A stretch of DNA of 64,000 bases from Stappia sp. MMSF_3263 (GTDB taxonomy: Bacteria; Pseudomonadota; Alphaproteobacteria; Rhizobiales; Stappiaceae), in contig NZ_JASHIK010000004.1 in NCBI RefSeq assembly GCF_030733745.1, positions 205,603 to 269,602 on the forward strand. The letters are read 5' to 3'. Shown one piece after another: positions 27,201 through 38,215 of the stretch (its first letter is position 1; the number at the start of each line of letters is the position of its first letter). The notes under the pieces are model-generated. The model searched no databases and had not been told where the DNA came from. It saw nothing but the letters and a program-made list of their open reading frames with translations. A program made the translations under genes and the position numbers.

Positions 27201-27755
27201 CGCCTGGCGGAGATCCGTGCAGCGCCGGATTTCGCGCTGGAACGCGGACGCCACCTGCACCGCCTGCTGCAGACGCTGCCTGATCTCGACCCGGCCGCCC
27301 GCCGGCAGGCTGCCGCACGCTATCTGGAGATGGCCCTCTCGCCGGAGTTCCGGAACCGGGCGGAGGCGATCGCCGACGAGGCCCTGTCCGTCCTCGATGC
27401 CCCGCGTTTCGCGCGCATCTTTTCCGCGGATGCGCGCGCCGAAGTGCCCGTCGTCGGACGGGTTCGTGCTGCGGACGGCAGCGATATCGAGGTGTCGGGC
27501 CAGATCGACCGGCTCTGCGTCGATGCCCAAACCGTGCTGATCGTGGATTTCAAGACCGACCGCCGGGTTCCGGACAACACGGGCGCGATCGGGGAGGCGT
27601 ATCTGGTGCAGCTTGCCGTCTACCGGGTGCTTTTGGGGCAGATCTTTCCCGGCCGCGAGATCCGGGCCGCATTGGTCTATACAGCCGGGCCCCGGTTGGT
27701 GGAGATCCCGGCGGGAGAACTCGATGCGGTGGCGACCGGTCTCGCGCCGGAGTGA
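24258..27755 (+). CDS. addA: Double-strand break repair helicase-nuclease AddA
   Basis: The UvrD/Rep-type helicase and RecB-type nuclease subunit of AddAB. 1165 residues. Walker A NAGSGKT is at residues 29-35, Walker B LVDEAQDTSP follows in the middle, later helicase motifs are VMTVHGAKGLE-like (RIMTVHGAKGLEAP) and LLYVAMTRARDRL, and the C-terminal nuclease motif is LIVDFKTDR. The ATG overlaps the addB stop (ATGA), so subunits are made in step. trxA follows after 90 bp but has its own promoter. Confidence 0.95.
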   Translation: MSVFEIPLATRERQALAADPARSAWVSANAGSGKTFVLARRVIRLLLSGTAPSRILCLTFTKAAASEMANRVYETLGAWTGLDDEALCAEIEDVEGRRPDPARLARARHLFATALETPGGLKIQTIHAFCEALLHQFPLEANVAGHFQVLDDRQSAELLASARARVLTAAERALDSGLGRALVFLVAEMPDKTVEAALSELVSRRDALRRWLREAGSVDAALAGLRDEFGLGGHETLENLDRQLRDGALIDAGEMLAFAEALATGGANDLKRADRLRQAAAAGSFEHWQAAWFAVFLTQKLEPAKSLAGKAVAEAFPALVERLYAEQERLVALLERRRAAYALAGTEAALRLADAMLDAYEAEKTRRGLMDFEDLIVRTANLLSRADAALWVQYKLDQGLDHILVDEAQDTSPHQWQVVRALAEEFFAGASASSKTRTLFAVGDEKQSIYSFQGAVPAYFAEMRQYFENRARVSQKDFSRVELTLSFRSRPDVLSAVDTVFADPDVHRGLSQELVAPVHEAVRRNDPGMVEIWAPEAPVANEMPDDWTAPVDHIAADSPMPRLAKRLASTIRAWWQRGEANPEDVLVLVRKRGPFVDALTRALKQAGVPVAGSDRLVLNEHIAVEDLIALGRFLLLPEDDLSLACVLKSPLFGLGEDELFHLARPDGQSLRSGTLWQSLRRLAGHEPALEAVRARIEMWRSRADFMPPFEFFSRLLGADGGRRAFRRRLGTEVDDVLDEFLALTLAFEQTGTPGLEGFLAWFAAAPTQVKRELNNARGVVRIMTVHGAKGLEAPLVILVDGGNAPVSAHHDPVFLERALSKDGTRPSALVWNPVKIERTGWHDTALASLRTSAEEEYRRLLYVAMTRARDRLVVCGWTPARGSQDDGCWQALITRGLDPGARDGETATGEPCRIWQRSGVETPPPLLGQASAGVEDPDAGEAPAWLTQPVRPLPRPRRLRPSSAFDEMEAKEGPTEVPALDRLAEIRAAPDFALERGRHLHRLLQTLPDLDPAARRQAAARYLEMALSPEFRNRAEAIADEALSVLDAPRFARIFSADARAEVPVVGRVRAADGSDIEVSGQIDRLCVDAQTVLIVDFKTDRRVPDNTGAIGEAYLVQLAVYRVLLGQIFPGREIRAALVYTAGPRLVEIPAGELDAVATGLAPE

Positions 27756-27767
27756 CGCAACGCTTGC

Positions 27768-27796
27768 TTGACGCGGACGGGCCGCCTTCCTACGTT
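27768..27796 (+). promoter_or_regulatory. Sigma-70-type promoter of trxA
   Basis: TTGACG (27768-27773) and TACGTT (27791-27796) are separated by exactly 17 bp, just after the addA stop and 50 bp before the trxA start. Confidence 0.5.
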
Positions 27797-27845
27797 CGGG
27801 TCAACGCAAGGATGCACCGCATCCTCGATCTGGAAAGGGCATGAA

Positions 27846-28166
27846 ATGGCCACCGCAGTCGTGACTGATGAAAGCTTCGAGAGCGACGTCCTCAAGGCGT
27901 CGGGCACCGTTGTCGTCGATTTCTGGGCCGAATGGTGCGGCCCGTGCAAGATGATCGCACCCGCTCTTGAGGAAATATCCGAAGAGATGGGCGATCAGGT
28001 GAAGATCACCAAGCTCAACATCGACGAGAACCAGAACGTTGCCATGAAATACGGTGTGCGGTCGATCCCGACCCTCATCATGTTCAAGGATGGCGAGCCG
28101 ATTGCCACGCAGATCGGTGCCGCTCCCAAGAACAAGCTCGCGGACTGGATCAAGACCGCGTCCTGA
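27846..28166 (+). CDS. trxA: Thioredoxin
   Basis: A small dithiol-disulphide oxidoreductase of the cytoplasm, 106 residues from ATG 27846. The active site WCGPC has its cysteines at positions 31 and 34, the cis-Pro lies in RSIPTLIMF. The length and full motif set match TrxA1 of Alphaproteobacteria, which is usually found just downstream of addA, as here. An in-frame upstream start at 27768 lies inside the promoter and is not used. Confidence 0.96.
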   Translation: MATAVVTDESFESDVLKASGTVVVDFWAEWCGPCKMIAPALEEISEEMGDQVKITKLNIDENQNVAMKYGVRSIPTLIMFKDGEPIATQIGAAPKNKLADWIKTAS

Positions 28167-28342
28167 GCCTGTTCGCACGGACGACAGTACGACATTGGCG
28201 AATCGCGTGAGTTGTGTGCTGCCCACTCCGGCTGTGTGCAATTCGCGCGATGCTTGCTTGAGTGTGGCAGGTCGTGCACAACAGCGCTCCGGTCCCGACC
28301 GGGGACCGGATTGCGGGAAAGACTGAAAGCGCCGGAAAGACG

Positions 28343-28981
28343 ATGAACGAAACCAACAACGAACCCGACGTCAATCCCGAGACGGCTGCCCAGGAGACTG
28401 GCGCGGCCGATGCGCCCGCGCATGAGCCGCGGGACGGGGATCCGACGGAAGCCCTGCTTGCCGAGAACGCGGATCTCAAGGATCGGGTGCTGCGCACCAT
28501 GGCGGAGATGGAAAACCTTCGACGCCGCACGGAAAAGGATGTTCGCGACGCCCGCCAGTACGCGGCATCGGGATTCGCGCGGGACATGCTGGCGGTCAGC
28601 GACAACCTGCGCCGAGCCCTTGAGGCCGTATCCGAGGAGACGCGGGTGGCCGCAGACGATGCCATGCGATCCCTGATCGAGGGCGTCGAGATGACCGAGC
28701 GGGAGATGCTCAACCAACTCGAGAAGAACGGCGTCAAGCGGATCGATCCGGCCGGAGAGAAGTTCGATCCGAACTTCCACCAGGCGATGTTCGAGGTCCC
28801 CAACACCGAGGTGCCGAACAACACGGTCGTGCAGGTCATGCAGGCCGGCTACGTGATCGGCGAAAGGGTTCTGCGACCGGCTCTCGTTGGTGTTTCAAAG
28901 GGCGGCCCCAAGGAACGCCGTGCGGAAGACGCGCCGGGTGCGGCGTCCGAACCCGGCTCGACCGTCGACCGGACCGCCTGA
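28343..28981 (+). CDS. grpE: Nucleotide exchange factor GrpE
   Basis: Releases ADP from DnaK in the heat-shock chaperone cycle. 212 residues from ATG 28343. After an acidic, low-complexity N-terminus comes the long coiled-coil ([20 protein letters not shown] and [15 protein letters not shown] region) and the beta-domain with [13 protein letters not shown] and [22 protein letters not shown]. In many alphaproteobacteria grpE follows hrcA; no hrcA is adjacent here. No clear sigma-32 promoter was found in the 176 bp upstream. A strong terminator follows. Confidence 0.96.
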   Translation: MNETNNEPDVNPETAAQETGAADAPAHEPRDGDPTEALLAENADLKDRVLRTMAEMENLRRRTEKDVRDARQYAASGFARDMLAVSDNLRRALEAVSEETRVAADDAMRSLIEGVEMTEREMLNQLEKNGVKRIDPAGEKFDPNFHQAMFEVPNTEVPNNTVVQVMQAGYVIGERVLRPALVGVSKGGPKERRAEDAPGAASEPGSTVDRTA

Positions 28982-29011
28982 GGGCGGCGTCTGGCGGAAA
29001 CCGAACGCAAG

Positions 29012-29035
29012 CGCCGGCCTCTGGCCGGCGTTTTT
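29012..29035 (+). terminator. Rho-independent terminator of grpE
   Basis: CGCCGGCC (29012-29019), a 3-nt loop, GGCCGGCG (29023-29030) and five T. The flanking CAAG/CTTG extends the symmetry. Confidence 0.9.
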
Positions 29036-29136
29036 GCTTGCAGGAAAGGCCCTGTGCATGCCTGCTTGTCATGCGCGAGGTCCGCAAGGCCTATGGAACT
29101 CATCCGTCACACCGTCGCTTGGATTGGCATCCGGTC

Positions 29137-29760
29137 ATGATCATGATGCTCCAGATTCTGGATTTTCTCGGCGTGGCGGTTTTCGCGATCACCGGGGCGA
29201 TCGTCGCCTCCCGGCTTCGTCTGGACTGCCTTGCCTTCGTGTTCTTCGCTGTTTTCACCGGCGTTGGCGGGGGAACGCTGCGTGACCTCCTGCTGGATGC
29301 GCCGGTCTTCTGGGTCGAGAACCAGATCTATCTGGTTGTCTGCATCGCCATCGGAGGGGCGATGTGGTTCCTGACACCCTTCGTGGAAAAGCTGAGCAAG
29401 CCGCTGCGCTGGGCTGATGCGCTCGGTCTTGCCGCCTATTCCGTGATGGGGACAGCCAAGACGCTGAGCCTTGGCCACCCGTCGATTGTCGCGGTTCTCA
29501 TGGGCGTCGCCACGGCGACCTTCGGCGGTATCATACGCGATACCATCGCCGGGCAGCCCTCGGCGCTGCTCAAGCCGGAGATCTACCTGACATCCGCCTT
29601 TGCCGGTGCTGGGGTCTATGTGGCTCTCTGGACGCTGGGAACGCCCGCATGGCCGGCGGCACTGGGCGGGGTCTGCGCGGCCCTGCTGCTGCGCGGGGGG
29701 GCGATCGTGCGGGGGTGGTGCCTGCCGCCCTATCGTCCGTCGGAGGACCCGGAAGGCTGA
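29137..29760 (+). CDS. Trimeric intracellular cation channel (TRIC/YadS) family membrane protein
   Basis: A 207-residue, seven-helix inner-membrane protein of the former UPF0126 family, whose bacterial members form trimeric K+-selective channels. The internal repeat is visible as two glycine-rich motifs: FTGVGGGTLRDLLLD in the first half and ATFGGIIRDTIAGQP in the second, the residues that line the pore and shape the kinked helices. The start ATG 29137 (MIMMLQILDFLG) is chosen because the first TM begins there; a longer frame from 29038 would overlap the grpE terminator. Confidence 0.87.
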   Translation: MIMMLQILDFLGVAVFAITGAIVASRLRLDCLAFVFFAVFTGVGGGTLRDLLLDAPVFWVENQIYLVVCIAIGGAMWFLTPFVEKLSKPLRWADALGLAAYSVMGTAKTLSLGHPSIVAVLMGVATATFGGIIRDTIAGQPSALLKPEIYLTSAFAGAGVYVALWTLGTPAWPAALGGVCAALLLRGGAIVRGWCLPPYRPSEDPEG

Positions 29761-29902
29761 TGCCGGTCGGTAGCCCGAACAGCGCTGTTCCGGGAGGTCG
29801 AGATACGGACGGCATTGGGGTCGGTCTTACGATCCTGCAACGTCCTGCCCGGCAGGGACTTGCAAATGCGTCCGTCTGCCTGGAACCCTGCAGGGCCTGT
29901 CG

Positions 29903-30256
29903 TCAGGCGGCGGACCGTGAACCGGGAGCGGCGAGCGCGGTGCCGGTCTTCCTGGGTTGCTGCTGCGACTTCAGCTTGTCGGCTTCCTGGTGCCAGCGAT
30001 TGGCTTCGCGACGCTTGACCCGCGCTTCCTTGCGCCACTTGCCCTGGGCTGCCCAGGACGCGACGCCTCCGACAAAGACGCCGAAGGCGACGGCGGCGAA
30101 AAGGAACCAGAACATCGGTGCCTGGAGGCTGACAGCCGGCTCCGCCGAGGAGAACGGATCGAGCGACAGACGCACGTCATGCCTGTTGGCCACCGCCAGT
30201 GCGATCAGAACCAGTGCGATCGGCAACAAGACAAGATTCTTCAGAAAGCGTGTCAA
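29903..30256 (-). CDS. lapA: LapA-domain (DUF1049) inner-membrane protein
   Basis: A 117-residue protein with two TM segments (about residues 7-24 and 47-71) and a basic coiled-coil-like cytoplasmic tail (KWRKEARVKRREANRWHQEADKL in two parts). This is the LapA_dom architecture; in E. coli LapA acts with LapB in controlling lipopolysaccharide synthesis through LpxC. The C-terminal tail ends in low-complexity Ala/Ser. It is the last gene of the sppA-ihfB-lapA operon, 119 bp after ihfB, and faces the TRIC gene tail to tail. The LPS role here is by family only. Confidence 0.8.
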   Translation of the reverse strand: MTRFLKNLVLLPIALVLIALAVANRHDVRLSLDPFSSAEPAVSLQAPMFWFLFAAVAFGVFVGGVASWAAQGKWRKEARVKRREANRWHQEADKLKSQQQPRKTGTALAAPGSRSAA

Positions 30257-30375
30257 AGGAAGTCTCCCGTCCAGGCATCAGGAAGCCGGCATCGCGTGCC
30301 ACCTTTCCGCCGGTCAACCGGTGATGTTACAGCCTCGCCGCGCCGGCGCGACAGGTTCGCGCCGAGCTTCTTTTG

Positions 30376-30672
30376 TCAGTCCTCGGATCCGTCGCCGTCG
30401 TTGAGCCGCTCGCGCATCTCCTTCCCCGTCTTGAAGAAGGGCACGTATTTCTCGTCAACATCGACCTTCTGCCCCGTCCGGGGATTGCGCCCGGTTCGTG
30501 CAGGGCGGTTCTTGACCGAAAACGCGCCGAAGCCGCGCAACTCGACACGGTTGCCGCTTCTCAGGGCATCGGTGATCTCGTCGAGAATGGCATTGACGAT
30601 GTTTTCGACGTCACGCTGGTAGAGATGCGGATTTTGTTCGGCAATCCGCTGCACCAGTTCCGACTTGATCAT
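30376..30672 (-). CDS. ihfB: Integration host factor subunit beta
   Basis: A 98-residue DNA-bending protein of the HU/IHF family. [17 protein letters not shown] at the start, the conserved core [25 protein letters not shown] and a divergent acidic C-terminus identify the beta subunit. The start is ATG 30672, overlapping the sppA stop by 4 nt; an in-frame start at 30723 lies inside sppA and is rejected. IHF shapes sigma-54 promoters and recombination sites; rpoN is encoded at 45-47 kb. Confidence 0.95.
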   Translation of the reverse strand: MIKSELVQRIAEQNPHLYQRDVENIVNAILDEITDALRSGNRVELRGFGAFSVKNRPARTGRNPRTGQKVDVDEKYVPFFKTGKEMRERLNDGDGSED

Positions 30673-31673
30673 TCGTGTCTCCCTGTCCGGTCGAGACCTT
30701 CCGTCGCGTTTTGAGCGTGCCAAACGGATACGGCACCGTCAAGCGCAACCCCTTCGAGTACAAAGCTATTGGCGCCCTTGACGGTATCGATGATACCGTC
30801 GGCGAGGCCGCTGCCGACCCATCTGGCGATCCGCGCGGGGAAAGGCAGGCCGTCCAGTTCACCGTTGCTCGACCACGTGACGACCGGCAGGTCGGGGCTT
30901 ATGTCCCTTTCCTTTTCGAGCCAGGCGATGCTTGCCTCCTCGCCGCCGAGCGCGTCCACAAGTCCCAGTCGCCGGGCCGCCTCACCTGAATAGATGCCGC
31001 CCTGGGCCACGCCGCGAACGGCCTGGTCGTCCATCTTGCGGCGTTCCGCCACAAGCGCGACGAACCATTCATAGCTGTCGTCGATCACCGCCTGCAGGTT
31101 GTCGCGCACCGCCTGGGGCGGCTCGGAATGGAAGTTCGGCTCGGCTTTCAGCGGGCCGGAGCGCACGACATCGACCTTCACGCCGATCGTGTCGAGAAGG
31201 CCGCCGATATTCCCGTACTGGATATAGACGCCAATCGAACCGGTGAGCGAGGTGTGGCGCGCGACGATATAGTCCGCGGCAATGGCCGTCATGTAGCCGG
31301 CCGAGGCGCCGAGCGTGCCGATCTGGGCAACCACGGGCTTCTTCTCGGCAAGTTCCCGCAAGGCTTGGTAGAGCGCCTCTCCACCGACCGTGGAGCCGCC
31401 AGGAGAATTGATGTCGACGATCACTGCCGCGACGCGGTCGTTCTTGGCCAACTGCCGGATCATCTTCAGCCTGGCGCGGTCGTCGATAATGACGCCGCTG
31501 ACGCCAACCCGGGCGATGTGCATCGATCGTTTCGACAGGGGGCCAAAACCGCCAGCCCAGGCAATGCCGCCGACGATCGCGATCGCGGCCACAAGGAAGG
31601 CGGCGATGCGCCAGAACACAACCTTTCGGCGCAGTCGCCGTCGGTCAACTATCGCATCCGCATCGAAGGACAT
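30669..31673 (-). CDS. sppA: Signal peptide peptidase SppA (S49 family), short form
   Basis: A 334-residue membrane-anchored serine protease that degrades cleaved signal peptides. One TM near residues 18-40 ([21 protein letters not shown]). The S49 core shows [14 protein letters not shown] and the catalytic-Ser region [21 protein letters not shown]. At this length it is the single-domain form in which catalytic Ser and Lys come from neighbouring subunits of the octamer. Start ATG 31673; the frame remains open upstream to 31802 but that part is not family-like. First gene of the sppA-ihfB-lapA operon. Confidence 0.92.
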   Translation of the reverse strand: MSFDADAIVDRRRLRRKVVFWRIAAFLVAAIAIVGGIAWAGGFGPLSKRSMHIARVGVSGVIIDDRARLKMIRQLAKNDRVAAVIVDINSPGGSTVGGEALYQALRELAEKKPVVAQIGTLGASAGYMTAIAADYIVARHTSLTGSIGVYIQYGNIGGLLDTIGVKVDVVRSGPLKAEPNFHSEPPQAVRDNLQAVIDDSYEWFVALVAERRKMDDQAVRGVAQGGIYSGEAARRLGLVDALGGEEASIAWLEKERDISPDLPVVTWSSNGELDGLPFPARIARWVGSGLADGIIDTVKGANSFVLEGVALDGAVSVWHAQNATEGLDRTGRHE

Positions 31674-31867
31674 GGACAAAGCCTTTCCGTCTCGTCGCTC
31701 GGGTGCCCTATCGCTACATTGGCGGGACGGGAATGAAAAGCCCGACTTTCCACCGAAATGCGTTTGGGTGAACGGCAGGCGCATTGCCTGCCGTAGCGGC
31801 ATCTGTCACTTAACCCTCCGTCGGCCGCGGGGGCGGATGGAAATCGCAAGACGGAGGTGGCGCCAGG

Positions 31868-32677
31868 ATGTCGCAGATCACGCTTTCCACACTCGACGGG
31901 GCGAAGGCGGAGGGACGCCGCTTTGCCATGCTGACCGCCTATGATGCGTCGTTCGCTCAGGCTGCGGCCCGGTCGGGGATCGAGACGCTTCTGATAGGCG
32001 ACAGCCTCGGCATGGTTGCGCAGGGGCACGGATCCACGCTTCCCGTGACGATGGCCGACATGGCCTACCATACGGCCTGCGTCGCGCGGGGCGTCGAAAG
32101 CTGTGAGCAACGCCCCCTTCTGGTCGCGGACCTCCCCTTTGCGGCCGCCAACACGTCTGTCGACGCGGCCGCGAATGCTGCGCGGTTGATGCAGGCCGGG
32201 GCGAATGCGATCAAGATCGAGGGCGGTGCATGGCTGGCGGAGACCGTGCGCCATCTGAGCGAGCGCGGCATACCGGTTTGCGCCCATCTCGGGCTGACGC
32301 CCCAGAGCGCGGACATGCTCGGGGGGTACAGGCTCCAGGGGCGTGATGAGGCGGCGGCGGCGCGCATCCGCGCGGACGCAGCGCTGCTGGAGGAGGCCGG
32401 CGCCCGCCTTGTTCTGCTCGAATGCGTGCCGAGTGGCCTTGGCGAAGCGGTAACGCAGGCCGCCCGCGTGCCCGTGATCGGGATTGGTGCGGGTCCCGCA
32501 ACCGATGCACAGGTCCTGGTCATGCATGACATGCTCGGTGTCACGAGCGGCCGGAAGGCGCGTTTCGTGAAGGACTATCTTGCCGGGCGCGGCGGTATCT
32601 CGGATGCCTTCCGCGCCTTCGCCGAGGAGGTCCGCAGTGGGGCCTATCCGGCACCGGAGCATTGCTACGGAGCCTGA
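31868..32677 (+). CDS. panB: 3-methyl-2-oxobutanoate hydroxymethyltransferase (ketopantoate hydroxymethyltransferase)
   Basis: First enzyme of pantothenate/CoA synthesis; transfers a hydroxymethyl group from 5,10-methylene-THF to 2-oxoisovalerate. 269 residues, full length. Motifs: [58 protein letters not shown] and [22 protein letters not shown], with the metal-binding Asp in GDSL and DLPF. panC is not adjacent. AGGATG at the start gives a ribosome-binding site close to ATG 31868. Confidence 0.96.
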   Translation: MSQITLSTLDGAKAEGRRFAMLTAYDASFAQAAARSGIETLLIGDSLGMVAQGHGSTLPVTMADMAYHTACVARGVESCEQRPLLVADLPFAAANTSVDAAANAARLMQAGANAIKIEGGAWLAETVRHLSERGIPVCAHLGLTPQSADMLGGYRLQGRDEAAAARIRADAALLEEAGARLVLLECVPSGLGEAVTQAARVPVIGIGAGPATDAQVLVMHDMLGVTSGRKARFVKDYLAGRGGISDAFRAFAEEVRSGAYPAPEHCYGA

Positions 32678-32770
32678 AGCTGGATCTTTCGCGCCCTGCA
32701 CGCCGGGCCGGTCCCTTCAACGTCGGACCTTGTCGTGTCATGCTCGCTGGCGAATGAGGGAGATCGGGCG

Positions 32771-33157
32771 ATGAGCGTCAGGATCGTGCAACTGGGGAGC
32801 GGCCGGAAGGCCGGCGAGGGGCCGCGCATCGGCACGGTGCGTCGCCCGCCGCGCGGCGTTCGCAAGCAGGACCATGCCACAGGCGACTGGTACGACAGCT
32901 GGCTGCCGGAACTGTCCCCGAGCCCCGGCCTCGTGGCTTCCGCCAGGGCCGCCGGCACGGACGCCGACTGGCAGGCCTTCGTCAAGGCATTCCGCAGGGA
33001 AATGACGGCTGCGACCCCGGCGCGCCTGCTGGACATGCTGGCGCTTATGTCCCGCACGGCGAATTTTTCACTGGGCTGCTATTGCCAGGACGAGAACCGC
33101 TGTCATCGCTCGGTCCTGCGGGCGCTGCTTGCCGAGCGCGGGGCCGACATCGAATGA
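32771..33157 (+). CDS. DUF488 family protein
   Basis: A 128-residue protein of the DUF488 (YeaO-like) family. Typical elements are RIGTVRRPPRGVRK near the start, DWYDSWLPELSPS and the cysteine-containing C-terminal motif LGCYCQDENRCHRSVL. The conserved Cys/Asp/Arg cluster suggests a nucleic-acid-related or metal-binding activity, but no member of this subfamily has a firmly known role. It follows panB by 93 bp and is closed by a bidirectional terminator shared with rpsA. Confidence 0.8.
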   Translation: MSVRIVQLGSGRKAGEGPRIGTVRRPPRGVRKQDHATGDWYDSWLPELSPSPGLVASARAAGTDADWQAFVKAFRREMTAATPARLLDMLALMSRTANFSLGCYCQDENRCHRSVLRALLAERGADIE

Positions 33158-33235
33158 CACCGGTTCCGGCTCGCGCTTGACCATGCCCGACACGGGGCGG
33201 GAAGAGCCGTCGCGGTGCCGCGACAACCCCTCAAA

Positions 33236-33271
33236 CGAAAAGACCCCGGCCTTGCGGCCGGGGTCTCGTTT
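33236..33271. terminator. Bidirectional terminator between DUF488 gene and rpsA
   Basis: An 11-bp perfect stem (33241-33251 with 33256-33266) and a TTGC loop, flanked by an A-run on the left and CGTTTT on the right, serving both convergent genes. Confidence 0.9.
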
Positions 33272-33293
33272 TCAGCACAGGCAAATGGCCTGA

Positions 33294-35003
33294 TCAGTCG
33301 TCGGTCTCGCGGGCCTTGAGGGCCGCACCGAGAATGTCGCCGAGCGACGCGCCGGAGTCCGACGAGCCGTACTGCGCGACAGCTTCCTTCTCCTCGGCGA
33401 TTTCCAGCGCCTTGATGGAGACCGAAACGCGACGGGTCTTCTTGTCGAACTGGGTGACGCGGGCATCGAACTTCTCGCCGACCGAGAAGCGCTCGGGGCG
33501 CTGTTCGGCGCGATCGCGCGACAGGTCGGCGCGGCGGACGAAGGTGGTGATGTCGGAATCGACGATCTTTGCCTCCAGGCCGCCCTCCTTCACCTCGGTC
33601 ACTTCGCAGGTGATGATGACACCCTTGCGCAGTTCGCCGGCGGCTGCAGTGTCGAACGGATCGCCGCCGAGCTGCTTGATGCCGAGCGAAATCCGCTCCT
33701 TGTCCATGTCGACGTCGAGCACTATGGCGCGAACCATGTCGCCCTTCTTGTACTCTTCGATGACCTGCTCGCCCGGACGGTTCCAGTCGAGGTCGGACAG
33801 GTGGACCATGCCGTCGACATCGCCGTCGAGACCGATGAACAGGCCGAACTCGGTCTTGTTCTTGACCTCGCCCTCGACCTCGGTGTTGACCGGGAACTTG
33901 TCGGCGAAGGCCTCCCACGGGTTCTGAAGCGTCTGCTTCAGGCCGAGCGAGATGCGGCGCTTGACCGGATCGACTTCCAGGATCATCACCTCAACCTCCT
34001 GCGAGGTGGAGACGATCTTGCCCGGATGGACGTTCTTCTTGGTCCAGGACATCTCGGAAACGTGGATCAGGCCTTCGATGCCCGGCTCCAGTTCCACGAA
34101 CGCACCGTAGTCGGTGATGTTGGTCACGCGGCCGGTGAACTTGGCATCGACCGGGTACTTGGCCTCGATGCCGTCCCACGGATCGGCTTCGAGCTGCTTC
34201 ATGCCCAGCGAGATGCGGTGCGTGTCCTGGTTGACCCGGATGATCTGCACCTTGACGGTCTGGCCGATCGACAGGACCTCGCTCGGATGGTTGATCCGGC
34301 GCCAGGCGATGTCGGTGACGTGCAGGAGGCCGTCGATGCCGCCGAGGTCGACGAACGCACCGTAGTCGGTGATGTTCTTGACCACGCCTTCCATGACCTG
34401 GCCTTCCTCGAGGCTCTGGACCAGCTCCGAACGCTGTTCGGCGCGGGTTTCTTCCAGAACGACACGGCGCGACACGACGATGTTGCCGCGGCGCTTGTCC
34501 ATCTTCAGGATCTGGAACGGCTGCGGGGTGTGCATCAGGGGAGCGACATCGCGCACCGGACGGATGTCGACCTGGCTGCGCGGCAGGAACGCCACGGCGC
34601 CGTCGAGATCGACGGTGAAGCCGCCCTTGACCTGGTTGAAGATCTGGCCGGTGACCTTCTCGTTCGCCTCGAAGGCGACTTCCAGACGGATCCAGCTTTC
34701 TTCGCGGCGCGCCTTGTCGCGCGACAGCACGGCCTCGCCGAGCGCGTTCTCGACGCGCTCCAGATAGACCTCGACCTTGTCGCCGACGGACACGCCGGCA
34801 TCGTCGCCGTCGCGGCCCTTGACGCCGAATTCCTTGAGCGCGACGCGGCCTTCGACCTTGAGGCCGACGTCGATCACCGCGAGATCCTTCTCGATGGCGA
34901 TGACGGTGCCGGTGATCACGGAGCCTTCATAGTGCTCCTGCTCCTCGAAGCTCTGCTCGAGAAGGGCGGCGAACTCGTCGCGTGTGGGATTCAAACTGTT
35001 CAT
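33294..35003 (-). CDS. rpsA: 30S ribosomal protein S1
   Basis: A 569-residue mRNA-binding ribosomal protein with six S1 (OB-fold) repeats. Repeat signatures such as ITDYGAFVDLGGIDGLLHVTD, ITDYGAFVELEPGIEGLIHVSE and KTEFGLFIGLDGDVDGMVHLSD are easily seen. Each repeat end carries a KRRISLGLKQ-type segment. Start ATG 35003 follows AGGAG; the frame stays open upstream to 35195 but this part is not conserved. It follows cmk in the standard aroA-cmk-rpsA order. The C-terminus carries a short polar tail ending GAALKARETDD. Confidence 0.97.
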   Translation of the reverse strand: MNSLNPTRDEFAALLEQSFEEQEHYEGSVITGTVIAIEKDLAVIDVGLKVEGRVALKEFGVKGRDGDDAGVSVGDKVEVYLERVENALGEAVLSRDKARREESWIRLEVAFEANEKVTGQIFNQVKGGFTVDLDGAVAFLPRSQVDIRPVRDVAPLMHTPQPFQILKMDKRRGNIVVSRRVVLEETRAEQRSELVQSLEEGQVMEGVVKNITDYGAFVDLGGIDGLLHVTDIAWRRINHPSEVLSIGQTVKVQIIRVNQDTHRISLGMKQLEADPWDGIEAKYPVDAKFTGRVTNITDYGAFVELEPGIEGLIHVSEMSWTKKNVHPGKIVSTSQEVEVMILEVDPVKRRISLGLKQTLQNPWEAFADKFPVNTEVEGEVKNKTEFGLFIGLDGDVDGMVHLSDLDWNRPGEQVIEEYKKGDMVRAIVLDVDMDKERISLGIKQLGGDPFDTAAAGELRKGVIITCEVTEVKEGGLEAKIVDSDITTFVRRADLSRDRAEQRPERFSVGEKFDARVTQFDKKTRRVSVSIKALEIAEEKEAVAQYGSSDSGASLGDILGAALKARETDD

Positions 35004-35306
35004 CGAAACTCCTGGCAGCCAAACATGGCTCATCGCCGGCGGGTTTGTGTTGCTCCTGGCGATTTCCCCTTCCGGCACCGTCGCTCTGGACGATGCATCC
35101 GCATGGCTCCCCGTGTCCGCATCTTGCGGTAAGTCGAGGCATCCGGCGGGCCGGCGAGGCGAACGGTGAAACCGCACTCTCGAAATAGTTGCCAAGGTCG
35201 TCGGGCGTCCGGTTGCGGACCGGGTCGCGCCTGCGATCGTCCCGGCCGCCGCCTGGAAGCGGGAAGCCGTTATCGGGCCACGGAAAAAACGCCGAAATCG
35301 TGTCCG
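35004..35306 (-). other. Intergenic region between cmk and rpsA
   Basis: About 300 bp that should hold the rpsA promoter and leader, since ribosomal protein S1 is normally expressed from its own promoter as well as by read-through from cmk. No promoter hexamers of good quality and no separate gene could be supported. Confidence 0.5.
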
Positions 35307-37330
<2,024 letters not shown>

Positions 37331-37452
37331 TCATGCTGGAACCGATACGTCACCGTGGCGGTTTCCTGGCTGGACGCCGCTGTCGGGCCGGCTCCCGCTG
37401 AGCTTTTGGGAAAAGATAACAAAGCGTTTGACGAAGCAGGCCGGATTAGGCT

Positions 37453-37481
37453 TTGACATGACGTCGGGCAGCCTATATGCG
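37453..37481 (+). promoter_or_regulatory. Sigma-70-type promoter of the TIGR02300 gene
   Basis: A consensus TTGACA (37453-37458) is followed by TATATG/TATGCG; TATGCG (37476-37481) gives a 17-bp spacer. It ends about 37 bp before the GTG start. Confidence 0.6.
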
Positions 37482-37517
37482 AACGCCCGATTATCGAAAA
37501 AGACAAGGGTTGGAACC

Positions 37518-37913
37518 GTGGCGAAACCCGAACTTGGCACCAAGCGGCTGTGCGGCGGCTGCGGCGCGAAATACTATGACCTCAATCGCGATCCGATCAC
37601 CTGCCCGAAATGCGGCACCGTGTTCGTCCTGTCTCAGGCGATGCGTGTGAAGGCGGCGGCAAAGGCGGCTGCGGTCGAGGAAGACGAGGACGACGAGGTC
37701 GAGGTCGAGGACGAAGGCGCCGAGCTGGTCAGCCTCGAGGAAGCCGACGCCGAAGCCGAAGGCGATGCGGCCGTTTCGGTTGATGCCGACGACGACGAGG
37801 AACTCGACGACGACGATTCGGCCGATGACGTCTTCATTGACGATGAGGACGAGGAAGACGACGACGTTCCCGGCATCGTGGTCGAGCGCGACGACGAGGA
37901 CACGGATCGCTGA
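37518..37913 (+). CDS. TIGR02300 family zinc-ribbon protein with acidic tail
   Basis: A 131-residue protein conserved in Alphaproteobacteria with no assigned function. The first 35 residues (AKPELGTKRLCGGCGAKYYD and the following CPKCGTVF) form a four-cysteine zinc ribbon (C12, C15, C29, C32). The remainder is a long run of Asp/Glu with Val and Ala, likely disordered. GTG 37518 is chosen because the family begins VAKPELGTKR and because a longer open frame runs back into aroA. The acidic repeats give the DNA here a visibly repetitive GAC/GAG composition. Confidence 0.85.
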   Translation: MAKPELGTKRLCGGCGAKYYDLNRDPITCPKCGTVFVLSQAMRVKAAAKAAAVEEDEDDEVEVEDEGAELVSLEEADAEAEGDAAVSVDADDDEELDDDDSADDVFIDDEDEEDDDVPGIVVERDDEDTDR

Positions 37914-38003
37914 CGTGCCGCCGCCGCAGGTCGCTGCGTCGGCGATTGTCCACAGTCTTCGCCGCCTTCGGCGAGAGATGTTTGAACGGGCGGATTATTC
38001 CGC

Positions 38004-38037
38004 TTGACTTGAAGGGCGGAAGACGTATTTTCCGCCC
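38004..38037 (+). promoter_or_regulatory. Promoter-like sequence with 8-bp inverted repeat upstream of tRNA-Ala
   Basis: TTGACT (38004-38009) and TATTTT (38026-38031) are spaced by 16 bp. GGGCGGAA (38014-38021) and TTCCGCCC (38030-38037) form a perfect inverted repeat that brackets and partly covers the -10 element. It could be the tRNA promoter with an operator, or a hairpin ending the upstream transcript. Confidence 0.4.
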
Positions 38038-38139
38038 GCATCGGCACGGCAGTCCCAAACGCCGCGCCGCGATTTTCTGAAAGCATGACAGCCTCTTCGA
38101 AGGAGTGCTTGAAGGGCTTTCGGAGAAGACCTGGAAGAC

Positions 38140-38215
<76 letters not shown>

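Noticed and set aside
28167..28342. Sigma-32 promoter before grpE
   Set aside because: A CTTGAG occurs, but no CCATAT-like -10 element lies at a proper distance; not supported.
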